64,000 nucleotides of DNA from Odontocerum albicorne (Eukaryota > Arthropoda > Insecta > Trichoptera > Odontoceridae): NCBI GenBank assembly GCA_949825065.1, contig OX463862.1:20188571-20252570 (forward strand), given 5' to 3'. The notes beneath the pieces were generated by a model, which ran no database searches, was not told where the DNA came from, and saw only the letters and a list, made by a program, of their open reading frames with translations. Positions within the stretch are counted from its first letter, which is position 1, and every line of letters starts with the position of its first letter. Made by a program: the position numbers and the translations under genes. Below, piece after piece: positions 20,765-31,690 of this stretch.

Positions 20765-21262
20765 GTGATCATGTCACAAATCTCTCGGTCCTGCAACGCT
20801 TCATCTGTAAACATATAGAAGATATGGTTGTAAAGGCAAAGTTGCGGTGGACCGGACATGTCATACGCATAGGCGATAATAGGCTCTCAAAACGCGTCTT
20901 GTACGAGGAAGTAGAGGATAAGCGAAGGGTTAGTGGGTAGATAAAACGCTTTAAAGACAGTCTGCGAGAGTCGTTGACTTTATGCGAGGACTGGGAGCAG
21001 GTGGCACAGGACCGTGGAGGATGGGAGCCATCTGTTCTGGGAGAAACAGTCAGCGTACTGCAAACGTACGTCAGCATTGCCAGGCGACTAAGCAGGATCC
21101 ACATATCTGTGACATCTGCGGAAGGGAGTGCGCATCTATGAACTGGCTGTTTTCTCACAGAGGATCTTATGATTGACGTGGAAGAACATTTCAAGATTGA
21201 CGTTGGAATGGCGAGGGGATTCTCGACAATGAAGCGCAGCAATGACGACGATCTTCAATAAT
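20765..21262 (+). pseudogene. LINE ORF2 C-terminus with zinc-finger tail
   Basis: Plus-strand frames give VVKAKLRWTGHVIRIGDNRL, KRFKDSLRESLTLCEDWEQV, AQDRGGWEPS and then HICDICGRECAS, a CCHH-like finger that closes ORF2 in many insect non-LTR elements. Stops and frame changes interrupt it and the reverse transcriptase is absent. The DNA after the finger (GATTGACGTTGGAATGGCGA...GACGACGAT) matches the 3' end of SINE-B at 17460-17515, 33205-33260 and the complement of 52838-52880. A 157-codon minus-strand frame here is antisense noise. Confidence 0.75.
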
Positions 21263-21300
21263 ACAACTGTGAATCTCAGTATCATTTTTTCTGTCGTGCG

Positions 21301-21500
21301 NNNNNNNNNNNNNNNNNNNNNNNNNNNNNNNNNNNNNNNNNNNNNNNNNNNNNNNNNNNNNNNNNNNNNNNNNNNNNNNNNNNNNNNNNNNNNNNNNNNN
21401 NNNNNNNNNNNNNNNNNNNNNNNNNNNNNNNNNNNNNNNNNNNNNNNNNNNNNNNNNNNNNNNNNNNNNNNNNNNNNNNNNNNNNNNNNNNNNNNNNNNN
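21301..21500. other. Assembly gap, 200 N
   Basis: Exactly 200 N, which looks like a fixed-size placeholder, so the true distance is unknown. Confidence 0.95.
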
Positions 21501-22190
<690 letters not shown>

Positions 22191-22346
22191 TTTGTTAATA
22201 TTTTTTTTTTTATAAAAAACATATTCATTATCAGTTCAATACATTATCAATTCAATAATTGCATAAAAACATTTGTTAACAATTCAATTAAAATTGTATA
22301 AAAACATATTACAAAACATTTACGTGACACATTTTATTAATTTAAT

Positions 22347-23258
22347 TTAAGTATAAGTATTTTCTCTTAGGTTAGTGTGTCTACGATTTGAAATTAATCT
22401 CTCCATTGGTTTCGGAGTATCTTCGCTTTCATTAGATTCGGTATGAATATTAGTTAGAGATATCGCGGGGTAATCTTCACGTTCTCTAATATTTCTATTA
22501 GTATAACACTGGTTAAATATTTGGACACAACAATTCTCTTTTGGATTAATTATTCGATTGAATTTTCTATAAAATTTGCATATTAATATTATCATTGTTA
22601 TTATAATTGTTATAATAATCGTTGTCGTATAATAGTAAGAATATTTTATGATATGAGGTTTATTTTTTAGAGTTTTTAATTCGTTGTCGAATTGGTTTAA
22701 CTTATGCGTTGCCATTCTCAATTCGTCAAGGTTTGTATTTGTGATTGTTAATGGTGTTAAGTGAGGTAAACTCGAATTATATTTTAATTTAGTACAGCAG
22801 TCATCATCTGCAATATTCACTGTATATTGTGGTATTGTTATATTTACCACTGTGTCGTCTTTAGCAATAAATTGAAGTAGTTTCGTATAAGCTTTACATC
22901 CTTTAGGTAAGGTAAGTATACCAGTCGAGATAATATCTATCTCGTTCAAGTCGTTTCCGTTATTACAATCTATAGTTAATCTGGTTTTATTTGTTTGCAC
23001 ATATATCCAATTGTTACCTTGTATTTTATGCCAAATATCAATTTTTCCAAGTAATGTTTTGCTATTGCAATTCGATGGAATTTTCGTTAAACTGTTGGTT
23101 AAAAATTTGGTTTCACATATTGGATTATCTGTTGTTGAAAGCATGATATCATTTCTACATATCATCTTAGTTTTACTTAAAAATTTGACAGTCGTCGAGA
23201 GAATTTCTTCTAAAATATAAAAGTTTTGAATTCGTGATGTTCTAAGATTTAAATACAT
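22347..23258 (-). pseudogene. env: Retroviral envelope-like gene, C-terminal part
   Basis: A 303-codon frame with several cysteines, possible N-glycosylation sites (NIT, NSS) and a strong membrane segment near residues 207-229 (rich in Ile and Thr), followed by a basic cytoplasmic tail of about 70 residues. Layout and place after pol fit the membrane-anchored part of an insect errantivirus envelope glycoprotein, which would act at the cell surface in fusion. The N-terminal half is missing or scrambled, because only a short signal-peptide region survives at 23342-23476. It is broken and not expected to make a working envelope. Confidence 0.75.
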
Positions 23259-23341
23259 AAATTATTCGTTTTTTCATAAATTTCCAATAAGATTCCGTAT
23301 TGGTATAATAATTGTGATGTTCCTTGGAATGTGACAATTTT

Positions 23342-23476
23342 CTAGTAACTGTTATATATCTTGGCAACTCCTATCTTGTCGTAGTATAGTCCGATACCTT
23401 TATCTATAGGTTTTACATATTCGGGTTGAGTACATGAGGCCAGTTGCATGATGCAGAGTAGCCTGTAATTAAACAT
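23342..23476 (-). pseudogene. env: Envelope N-terminal fragment with signal peptide
   Basis: Reading from the methionine at 23476, a short hydrophobic stretch (YRLLCIMQLASC) resembles a signal peptide, followed by about 25 residues and a stop at 23342-23344. The place, directly after the integrase end and before the other env frame, fits the start of env. The 83 bases before the next frame carry stops, and roughly the first half of a typical envelope protein is not there, so a deletion is inferred. Confidence 0.6.
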
Positions 23477-23533
23477 CTTATATAGATATTTTATTTTTAT
23501 GTTTTTATTATTATTATTATTATTACGCAATTG

Positions 23534-23902
23534 TTATTTATCATAATATGGTTTTAATTCATTTATGTGATATTTTACAAGTTTTTTATTTACTTTTAAT
23601 GTTACATTAACTGGTGAATTTAGTTTAATTATTTCATATGGTCCTTTAAATGTAGGAGAAAGTGCTTTTCTTAATCGGTGGTGAATCTTTAATAATACCA
23701 AGTCTCCGATTTTATAATTATGAAGAGTTGTATTTTTATCGTAATGTTCTTTTGATTTTTGTTTAGATTTTTCAATGTTTTCTTTAGCAATTTTATGCGT
23801 TTGGTTAAATTTATATCGTAATTGATTTACGTAATCGTCATAAGTAATAGTTGTGGTATCTCCTTTGATTAGGTTTTGTGGTAACACGGGTTTTTTTACC
23901 AA
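23534..23902 (-). pseudogene. pol: Integrase C-terminal domain (frameshifted from pol)
   Basis: A 122-codon frame continuing pol after a frameshift near 23895. It holds a basic helical segment (KENIEKSKQKSKEHYDKN) and the GDLVLL...FKGPYEI...YHINELKPYY pattern of the GPY/F module found at the C-terminus of gypsy-class integrases, which helps bind DNA and target sites. It ends just before the env start. The overlap with the main pol frame (23838-23902) shows a single indel split one ancestral reading frame. Confidence 0.85.
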
Positions 23903-26900
23903 AAACTAATTCATATGGTGTGTATTTAGTTGTAGTGTGAATATTTGAATTATAACTTATAATTGCTATAGGTACAAACTTGTCCCAATCTGATTGACTT
24001 TCATTAACGTAATGCTTTAGATAATCTTTTAAGGTTGCATGACTTCTTTCCAGTGCTCCATTAGTCATTGGATGATAAGGAGTACATAGTCTATGGTTTG
24101 CGTTTAACAATTTCGTGACTTTGGAAAATGTCAAAGACATAAAATTTTGTCCTTGGTCAGTTAGTATAGATTTAGGAATTCCAAAACATGATACAAAAAT
24201 AACGAAGTTAATTGAAATTTCTTCAGCGCTTGCTGTTTTCATAGCGTATGCTTGACTAAATTTTGTTAAATCATCTTGTAAGGTTAAGATAAATCTGTTT
24301 TGATTACCAGTCTCGGGTAATGGTCCTACAATATCAAGTGCACATCTTTCAAATGGTTCGGTTGAAGTTGTACTAATTTCCATAGGTGCTATATTATTTT
24401 TCCTATACGTTTTATTCTTTTGACAGAGTTCGCAATTTTTTATATATTCCGCTACAGCTTGTTTCATTCCTTTCCAATAATATTGGTTTTTGATACGGTT
24501 ATACATTTTATTGAAACCTAAATGTCCTGCAATCGGTAAATCGTGATTTTCGAAGAGTATTCTGGGAATTTCAGATTCTTTTGCATTTTCTGTGACATTT
24601 TTATAAATATTTATAATAATTTTAGTTTTATTAAATATATACATTAACATTTGTTTTAATTTATCGTATTTTAGATTTGCGAAAGGATCATTAAAATTTG
24701 ATATAGAGAAAATTTTAATTTTATTTTTTATAAGTTTTTCCTTTAATTTATTTAAAGTAACGAATATATCCTGATGAGTCGGTTTGTCGTAATGATTGAT
24801 TTTAATAAACATATGATAGAATGTTTTCGATTTATTTTTCGTAGTTTCAGTCTCGAATAATTCGTGTTCTCCGATTTTAAATATTTCCGCATTATTTGAT
24901 ATTCCTAAAATATCAATACAATATGGAATCGAATCGTCTAAATCAATGGCAGTCGGATAAACAATATGATTATCTAGTGACTTTAGTAAATTTCCATTAT
25001 GTTCATTTATAGTTATATTTTCATAAGTAATATTATTACAATTTTTAAGAAAATCATTATACGTTCTTGATTCAGTGATTACATTTACAGGCATGCGAGA
25101 TAAACAATCTGCATTTGAATTAATCCCACCAGGTTTATAGTGTATTTCATAATCGTATTCTTCAAGTTTTAATCTCCATCTAACAAGTTTTGAACCAGGG
25201 TCTTTAGCGTTAAAGAGCCAAGTTAAAGGTTTATGATCAGTAACTATGATGAATTTTCTTCCATAGATATAAGGTCTGAACTGGTTTACTGCCCATATTA
25301 TGGCTAATAATTCTTTTTCAGTAGTGCTATAATTTCCTTCTGTCGCATTCAATGTTCTTGAAGCATAGAATATTGGTAAATCTTTGCCAATTTCTCCCTG
25401 TGAGAGTACAGCTCCAATCGCATAGTTTGAACTGTCAGTGGTGACAATAAAAGTTTTAGAAAAATCTGGGTATTGTAATATTGGTGCTTTTACAAGACAT
25501 GTCCTAAGATCATCGAAAGCTATCTGTTGCGCATTCGTCCAGTTAAAATCAATGTCTTTCTTTAATAAGCAAGTTAAAGGTTTTGATTTTTTTGAAAAGT
25601 TTTCAATATATCTACGATAGTAACCTATTAATCCGAGGAATTGTTTAATTTCCTTTGGTGTTTTTGGTGGTGACATTTTTATAATGGCTTTAATTTTTTC
25701 AGGGTTTGGACTAACTCCTTTATCACTAATGATATGTCCTAAGTATGCTACTTCTTTTCGTAGTATTTCATATTTATCTGGTTGAATTTTAAGATTATGT
25801 TCCCTTAATTTTTCGAAGATTTTAACTAATTTTTTATTATGGTCACATAGAGAACTTGCGTAAATTACGATATCGTCTAAATAAACAAAACAATCTATTC
25901 CTTGAAGTCCTGTTAATACATTATCCATTAATCTTTGAAATGTAGCTGGTGCGTTTTTTAATCCGAAAGGCATACGTACATATTCGTAATGACCACTAGG
26001 GACAGAAAATGCTGTTTTTTCACGATCATTTTCATTCATTTTAATTTGATGAAATCCGGATGTTAAATCTAAAGTAGTAAAATATTTACTATTACCGAGT
26101 TGATCAAGTATATCGGTTATGTTTGGAAGAGGATATGCATCTCCAATTGTAATATCATTCAATTTCCGATAGTCAATGACGATTCTCCATTTCCTTTTTC
26201 CACTAGCATCTAACTTTTTTGGGACTACCCAAATAGGTGAAGAATATGGACTTACAGATGGTCTAATTATTCCTTGTTTTAACATGTTATCGATCTGATT
26301 ATTTACTTCATTTTTATGGATTTCTGGGTATCTATAAGTTTTAGCGTGAATTGGATTATTATCTGTGACATTTATTTTGTGTTCAATCGTATTTGTTATA
26401 GTTAATTTATCAAATTCTAAATGAAAAACATCACTGTATTCTTTGCAAATATTAATTATTGATTTTCTTTCTTCTTCATTCATGTGATCATAGCGAAGTA
26501 ATTTCTTTATTTGATCAATACGCGTAGTACCGTTTTCATGATTGGTATTTGATTTAATAGTGAATATATCGAAAGGTATTAACTTAATTTGAAACGCATG
26601 AATTTTAATGATTTTATCAGTAGTGTTCATGATTGATATTAATGCTTTTCCTTCTTCATCAATGTTGGTTAGCGCGTTAGAGACCTTTACACCTTTAGTA
26701 ATTTCAAAATCTAATATTATTCCTTCAGTTACTTCTGGATTACAACTTTTGATTTTAAGAAATGTTTCCGATCTTGGTTTAAGTTTATAAAGAATTGATT
26801 TAGTATTTAAAGGAATACTGATATCATCAGATAAAGTTAATTCATTTTTACTGTAATCAATTTTAGATTTATTATTTATGAGAAAATCATTACCAATTAT

Positions 26901-27167
26901 ACCGTCATACTCAAGATTTATATCCGTAGCGACGTAAAATTTAAAATTTATATTATTTAAATTAAACTTTATATTTATTGATCCTTCTGTTACGCAATCT
27001 ACATCCGATTTTTTTATTCCTTGTATATTTATTTTATCGTTTTTATTAATTTTGTCTAATGAATTTTCATTAAGACTTTCTTTTTTAATAAGAGAAATGC
27101 TGGCTCCAGTGTCAATTAAAAAATCAAAATTAGTTAATTTGTTAATCAAAAAATCATAAAAAATCAA
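23838..27167 (-). CDS. pol: Errantivirus Pol: protease, RT, RNase H, integrase
   Basis: An uninterrupted 1109-codon frame. Protease active site DTGA at residues 19-22. Reverse transcriptase with WRIVIDYRKLN near 327 and the catalytic YLDD at 429-432. RNase H with acidic residues near D578 (TTDSS), E619 and D644. Integrase with zinc residues H875/H882 and C912/C915 and the catalytic triad D945, D1004, E1040, spaced 35 between the last two. All these key residues are intact. The first codons are uncertain: the DNA upstream carries a tandem duplication (AATCAAAATTAGTTA at about 27121 and 27162) with stops, so the ancestral start was further up. The C-terminal integrase domain is frameshifted away. 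Length and order fit errantivirus Pol. Confidence 0.92.
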   Translation of the reverse strand: MIFYDFLINKLTNFDFLIDTGASISLIKKESLNENSLDKINKNDKINIQGIKKSDVDCVTEGSINIKFNLNNINFKFYVATDINLEYDGIIGNDFLINNKSKIDYSKNELTLSDDISIPLNTKSILYKLKPRSETFLKIKSCNPEVTEGIILDFEITKGVKVSNALTNIDEEGKALISIMNTTDKIIKIHAFQIKLIPFDIFTIKSNTNHENGTTRIDQIKKLLRYDHMNEEERKSIINICKEYSDVFHLEFDKLTITNTIEHKINVTDNNPIHAKTYRYPEIHKNEVNNQIDNMLKQGIIRPSVSPYSSPIWVVPKKLDASGKRKWRIVIDYRKLNDITIGDAYPLPNITDILDQLGNSKYFTTLDLTSGFHQIKMNENDREKTAFSVPSGHYEYVRMPFGLKNAPATFQRLMDNVLTGLQGIDCFVYLDDIVIYASSLCDHNKKLVKIFEKLREHNLKIQPDKYEILRKEVAYLGHIISDKGVSPNPEKIKAIIKMSPPKTPKEIKQFLGLIGYYRRYIENFSKKSKPLTCLLKKDIDFNWTNAQQIAFDDLRTCLVKAPILQYPDFSKTFIVTTDSSNYAIGAVLSQGEIGKDLPIFYASRTLNATEGNYSTTEKELLAIIWAVNQFRPYIYGRKFIIVTDHKPLTWLFNAKDPGSKLVRWRLKLEEYDYEIHYKPGGINSNADCLSRMPVNVITESRTYNDFLKNCNNITYENITINEHNGNLLKSLDNHIVYPTAIDLDDSIPYCIDILGISNNAEIFKIGEHELFETETTKNKSKTFYHMFIKINHYDKPTHQDIFVTLNKLKEKLIKNKIKIFSISNFNDPFANLKYDKLKQMLMYIFNKTKIIINIYKNVTENAKESEIPRILFENHDLPIAGHLGFNKMYNRIKNQYYWKGMKQAVAEYIKNCELCQKNKTYRKNNIAPMEISTTSTEPFERCALDIVGPLPETGNQNRFILTLQDDLTKFSQAYAMKTASAEEISINFVIFVSCFGIPKSILTDQGQNFMSLTFSKVTKLLNANHRLCTPYHPMTNGALERSHATLKDYLKHYVNESQSDWDKFVPIAIISYNSNIHTTTKYTPYELVFGKKTRVTTKPNQRRYHNYYL

Positions 27168-27432
27168 AATTAGTTATTAATAATAAGGTATTGTTATATA
27201 GGGTAATGTTCCGAATCTAGTCGAATCTAATTTTATATTATAAATGTTAAAATGATTCAACAAAGGTAAAATATTCTTTTTTTCGTTTTGCATCGTAATA
27301 TTTTCCATTATTCCATCGTTGAGATGCACAACGTGGAATTGATTGAGTTTAAATGTTGGATTTTTTCATTTTGGTTCTTATTCTTCAAAAAGTTTTGTCT
27401 TTTATGAGGATATTTAAAAAAACAATTATCAA

Positions 27433-28212
27433 TTATGTGTCCTTTCTTTTTGCAAAAACTACAAAGCGGTACAGACTTGTTGGTTGAAAAAGTATTATTT
27501 TTGTAGTTAGAGTTACTAGGTTGTACATTGAAAACTTTTTATTGTTTCTAAAACAATTACTAGTCATGTGTCCAGTTTTACCACATGTATGACATTTCTT
27601 AGTAGGGTATATTACTTTATTGGAACTTTGTAGGTATCTAGTGATTTTTTCTTCGTTAATGGCAATTTGACAAGCTTCTTGAAAAGTAGGAGGTGCTCTG
27701 GTCCTCAGCAAATCGGACAATCTAGAGTTAACTCCTATTATAAATGATTGTAAAGCCAAATCGTCGGCACCTGCATACCTTCCTTCTAATTCCGTTCTGA
27801 TTATGGTTGATAAATTAATAGAGGTTTTTAATTTTTTTAAATGTGTATCCATTCTCAGGATATAACTATTAATGCTTTCTGAAGTTCCTTGTTTACAATT
27901 CAGTAAATCTAATGAGAGATGTTGTTGAGTTTTACTTTCGCCAAAATTTTGTTTTAAGAAGGATTTCAATTGTTCCCAATTGTCAAATAGTTTATTACTA
28001 CAAGCCATTTGAGCTTTATCAACAAGTTTAGACTGTATGAATTCTAGAATCGGGTATTTTTGAATTTCACTAGCAAGTTTTAATGCTCTTTCGCAGTTTA
28101 TCAGAAATGGTGTTAATTTGTCTCTATCTCCATCATAAGGAGTAATAAAATCTTTAAGGTCGGAAAATGAGAATTTCATTGTCTCCATATTGCTACTGCT
28201 TGCTTGATTCAT
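27433..28212 (-). CDS. gag: Errantivirus Gag, frameshifted near C-terminus
   Basis: Starts at MNQASSSN (ATG at 28212; an upstream in-frame ATG at 28254 lies in hydrophobic leader sequence and is unlikely). About 260 codons. The middle is a helical gag-like capsid region (SLDLLNCKQGTSESINSYIL), followed by a CCHC zinc knuckle CHTCGKTGHMTSNC. A second knuckle, CSFCKKKGHIIDNC, lies just downstream in another frame, so an indel near 27540 has cut Gag between its two knuckles. It would package RNA and form the particle core. Confidence 0.85.
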   Translation of the reverse strand: MNQASSSNMETMKFSFSDLKDFITPYDGDRDKLTPFLINCERALKLASEIQKYPILEFIQSKLVDKAQMACSNKLFDNWEQLKSFLKQNFGESKTQQHLSLDLLNCKQGTSESINSYILRMDTHLKKLKTSINLSTIIRTELEGRYAGADDLALQSFIIGVNSRLSDLLRTRAPPTFQEACQIAINEEKITRYLQSSNKVIYPTKKCHTCGKTGHMTSNCFRNNKKFSMYNLVTLTTKIILFQPTSLYRFVVFAKRKDT

Positions 28213-28642
28213 TTTATGAAGAATATCCAACAACAAAAAAAATATAAAATACAAAAAAATATAAAAAATATGAAAAATAAGAATTTAAATTGATGAATGT
28301 TGGTCAATATTACAAGACAGATTACGAGACTCACATAAATTTTGCGATGGTTGACATTCCTGGTTGAAATCGGCTGGAGTTGTACGGCGAGTTGATCAGT
28401 CTCGACGCCTTGGGGTACAGCTGTTACAGTGACGGTGAATCCTTGGTCCAGATAGGCAGCTCTCCTGGGAAGACGGTGAAGGCCAGATCCGCAACACAGC
28501 AAGAGGATCCAAAGAACAAATGCCCAAAAGGAGGTTCCACACGGCGATGAAGAAAGTGTTTCCAGAGAACATATTATTCGTAATAATCTTCTTTGTTTCT
28601 CTTCTATCGTGTCCTGTGATTTCAGATGACGTTTTCTCTTGA

Positions 28643-28662
28643 TGAATCCCACTTCTGACACC
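28643..28662 (-). other. Primer binding site (tRNA-Leu type)
   Basis: Read on the minus strand, TGGTGTCAGAAGTGGGATTC lies a few bases after the LTR. From memory it complements the 3' end of a tRNA-Leu. Confidence 0.75.
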
Positions 28663-28668
28663 AATTTG

Positions 28669-29129
28669 TGTTATGCCTTGTTGACTGATTAGCAAAGATC
28701 AAAGATGGAATTCTGCGTCGGTCGTGAGCGTTACACGGAGATTCTTGTAGGAAATGTTGAAGAACAATTACGTCAGGTTTAATTATCTTCTTTGAATAGT
28801 TCAGGATGTCTCCAAGAAAACACTTGATAAAAGTATACTCTTTATTTAAAATGTATGTTAGTCGGGTAACTATCAAGTAATGAATGACAGTTGTTAGTAG
28901 TTCAGTGCACTATTTAAAGGGCTTCTTATCATAAAGAGCTCCATCCTGTCTACGCACATTCAGTAATGCGTGACTAAAACATCTGCTTACACAGATTGGA
29001 TTACTTTGATAGTACGTGATGGAATGCATTTACAGAATCCGGGATTGATAAGATAAAGTAGCCACGGGAAACAAGGTGTGGACTACAGAATCCGGAATTG
29101 ATAAGATAAAGCAGCCACGGGTTATAACA
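28669..29129 (-). repeat. 5' LTR of the errantivirus
   Basis: 461 bases with perfect 6-bp inverted ends TGTTAT...ATAACA, adjoining the primer site. On the minus strand a TTAAATA promoter-like box (complement of 28911-28917) is followed by AATAAA (complement of 28841-28846), the expected U3-R-U5 order. No second copy in the window. Confidence 0.8.
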
Positions 29130-29270
29130 GTTACAGCATTACCCCCAACCCAAGTATCCGTAGAGCGGTTATTTTCTGCTCTTAAAATTCTCAATTCTGA
29201 TTTGAGAGCCTCTACGAATACAGATTTAATAGAAGCAATGTTGTTTTTAAGAATAAATTCTAATAAATAA
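29130..29270 (+). pseudogene. hAT transposase C-terminal dimerisation region
   Basis: VTALPPTQVSVERLFSALKI, then NSDLRAS and EAMLFLRINSNK before the stop: the conserved hAT C-terminal signature, in which S-ERLFS and the later LFL helix form the dimer interface. About 46 codons remain, because the LTR element replaced the rest at 29129/29130. It is in the same orientation as the 3' end, with no stop inside the kept part. Confidence 0.88.
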
Positions 29271-29472
29271 TTATTAAAGTTTGATCTTGTTTTATTTTTA
29301 TCCCTATAACATGAAAAAAATGGCTATATGCAAAGATAGGAAACAACCTGCTAAAATTGAGCTTTTTTGAGTCGGAGTTGTAGAGTCGGAGTTGTGGAGT
29401 CGGAGTCGTGGAGTCGGAGTTGTGGAATCGGAGTCGGAGTCGTGTTTTTTTTTAAGCGACTCCACAGCCCTG
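29130..29472 (+). mobile_element. hAT transposon 3' end, interrupted by the LTR element
   Basis: Begins at the LTR border inside the transposase frame, stops at 29270 and ends with a GAGTCGGAG-rich subterminal tract and the terminal CTCCACAGCCCTG. CAGGGCTGTGGAG is a common hAT end in insects. The 5' part should lie beyond the retrovirus, across the gap. Confidence 0.85.
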
Positions 29473-29639
29473 GAAAAAACTCTTAATTTCTAGTCAGTAA
29501 AATAACGTATTTCATTCCCGATTTTTCCTATCCTCTCCACCATCCCTTCCTTTTCTTTTGATTGATGATATCTCACTTTGTTTGAAAAATAATGTTCGGG
29601 TGATTGTCCGTCTTTGCGGGGTTCGTGGGCATATGCTCA

Positions 29640-29800
29640 CGTATGTGTTCATTGATTTCGTGGGAATGGATAGTCATTTGAATTATTTATGCAACCATGT
29701 AACTTGCTTCATTTACTTTGTCTGGTTGGTTGGAAGAGATTGCCGCCTGGCAATAAGCCCGCCAGATTGTATTTGCAATAAAAGAGTTAAATAAAAAATG
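29640..29800 (+). repeat. SINE-A-type tail with a different upstream body
   Basis: TGGTTGGTTGGAAGAGATTG and the GGCAATAAGCCCGCC hairpin as in SINE-A, but preceded by AACCATGTAACTTGCTTCAT, which also precedes the tail at 38335-38440. It may be the 3' end of the partner LINE. Confidence 0.65.
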
Positions 29801-29829
29801 AAAATAAATTAATCTTACTTTTAACCGTC

Positions 29830-30365
29830 AACTGTCAAGTTTAAACTTCCCTCCCGTACGTCAAGATTGGCACCAACACACCGTCATGTATATTCATTTT
29901 TGTAACTTTTGATATAACAAGATTGTTGTATATTATATTAAGTGCTCCTTTTACCGTGTTCCCTGTCGCTACCCTTCTTTCAATGACCCATTCAACTCGT
30001 TCATCACACGTAAACATACTGCCCAGATAACAGAACTAATCAACCTGTTCCGGATTCTATGAGTTAACCCATACATCGCAAACAAATTTTATCATTTATT
30101 TTTCATGTTACTTAAAACATTTATTTTCCCCATGCATTAATTTCTGATGTCTTCATTCCACCTTCTTTTAAACATTGACATTTCACATTTTTTTCCTAGT
30201 GCATACATATCTATAGCATTAATCCTACTTCTGCCAAATCCACGTTTCATTTCAATATTTTTATTTACTGTCATTTTTGCAACTTTTTACATAGCATGAT
30301 TGTTGTTACACCGTTTGTAGTACTCCGTTTACCTTGTCTCCTGTCGCCATCCAACTTCATGCTTC
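29830..30365 (-). pseudogene. LINE ORF2 fragment (WRS group), rearranged
   Basis: The complement shows the same blocks as 49325-50210: TCACACGTAAACATACTGCC, a GTTAACCCATA block and CATTAATTTCTGATGTCTTC. The order is rearranged and partly duplicated relative to that copy (the AACAAGATTG...TTTCCTGTCG block appears twice). Heavily decayed; no intact frame. Confidence 0.65.
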
Positions 30366-31210
30366 ACTTTCATAGGAAAAAAAATATAATCGAAAAAGAT
30401 AAATGAAAAATTGTTGTTGATGGAAATATAACAGTAAAAAAAAACATTTTTCTTTGCACGCATTTCTAATAGTAAAATACATTAGATCTACGAAAATGAA
30501 CGAAACCGAATTGTTTGATTATATAAAACAGAAAAAAAAACACCAAATAAGTGTTGAGTAAAAAATAAAATCGACTTACCTTTTTTTTTAATTTCAAATA
30601 ATTCCCATTTACTGATTTCTTGATGTTGACAACAAATAAATGAACTTAAAAATGTAACAAAATCACTCGTAAGAACGAAAACAACATAAATATTTAAAAA
30701 CAAATAGGAAAAAAAACTTTGAACGGTGGTAAAGTTTTATTTGTAAAACGTCAAAAACACGCACAATTTAGAGGGAACAGTCCTGAAACCTAAATCCACC
30801 TGTCAAAAAATCGAATTAACGTATAAAAAAAGGAAATAACACTAAAAAAACTTTAATGTTTAAAATATTTCTTTACTTTTTTATTTATTTACGAATATGA
30901 ATTTTGTGTGTTTTCAATACTTGTAAATATATATATATCGGGAAAAATCGCGTCGGGAAAATGTGCATTGAGCTCGAAGCACATTACCCACGTCCTGCTT
31001 CCTCAAAGCGCGGCGCTAGACTAAACGGCGCTGAACTCCGGGAAACGCGTGGCAGTTGAAGAGAGATTATTCCTCAGGGGTATTAAACATTTTTTATGTT
31101 TCATATATTAACTTCGTTTTTTTTAAACAATGATAGGTAATCTCTCATAATCGAGTTCGACTCTTAGCCATCGTATGAATGTGTATTTATTTTGGTTTGT
31201 TATATGCAGC
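30366..31210. other. Unassigned; one GC-rich patch
   Basis: AT-rich except for about 30950-31075 (CACGTCCTGCTTCCTC, AAAGCGCGGCGCTAG, GGGAAACGCGTGGCAG), whose composition contrasts sharply with its surroundings. No frame or terminal repeat explains it. Confidence 0.4.
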
Positions 31211-31214
31211 CTAC

Positions 31215-31430
31215 GAAGACCTTCGTGGCCTAGTTGGTAACACGCTGAACCTTAACTCGTGGGTTTCGAACTCAATTCCCGACTGTACCAGAAATATAAT
31301 AATAAAAAATAGGTTCCCAGCCTGAAAAAAGAGTTCGTCTGGTAACAATTCAGGTATCAATAAGTTTAGAAGAAATTACTGTGTAGCAATAGCCACTACT
31401 AGCCAGATATACATGTGCACAAAATAATAA
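31215..31430 (+). repeat. SINE-A variant
   Basis: Head CCTTCGTGGCCTAGTTGG, altered B box region TTCGAACTCAATTCCCG, a different body (CTGTACCAGAAATA) and a tail of AATA repeats. Confidence 0.65.
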
Positions 31431-31479
31431 ATAAATAAAATACTCGAACGCACTATGATAGTAGACATGTCAATCTTCG

Positions 31480-31690
31480 TGTGCTTGCCGCATGTGGCAA
31501 TAAACCCACTATGTTGTACTGTATACAACGAAAGTGTAATACAATACAATCCACAAATATGACGTTACATAAAATGTATTTTAATACTATTTGATGACGA
31601 CATCAGTGGTATATTTGGTAAGTCATTATTTAAAAGAGTTCTTTTGGTACAATTCTCGCCTACACTAGACGGACGTAAGTGTTATTATTG
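31480..31690 (+). repeat. SINE-A tail and head fragments
   Basis: 31490-31555 carries the CATGTGGCAATAAACCC hairpin and TATACAACGAAAGTGTAATA tail. 31590-31680 resembles a decayed head (GACGACATCAGTGG). Confidence 0.55.

Larger units (their letters stand above)
22347..29129 (-). mobile_element. Errantivirus-type LTR retrotransposon, 3' LTR missing
   Basis: In minus order: 5' LTR (29129-28669), tRNA-primer site, leader, gag, pol, env. PR-RT-RNaseH-IN order and an env after pol mark a Ty3/gypsy errantivirus. Gag, the pol start, the pol end and env each carry a break. No matching 3' LTR is visible between env and the gap, so that end is deleted, degenerate or lost in the gap. Confidence 0.9.

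Noticed and set aside
20769..21242. 157-codon minus-strand frame
   Set aside because: Antisense to a LINE ORF2 end that reads sensibly on the plus strand.
22347..23258. Membrane protein as a domesticated host envelope
   Set aside because: It sits directly after integrase in a single element, lacks its N-terminal half and has stops before it, so a decayed viral gene is simpler.
28209..28695. 151- and 99-codon minus frames upstream of gag
   Set aside because: They lie in the leader between the primer site and gag, partly overlap the LTR edge, and have no domain. Leader sequence is the better reading.
29076..29270. 64-codon frame as a single gene
   Set aside because: Its first 18 codons are LTR sequence; only 29130-29270 is hAT coding.
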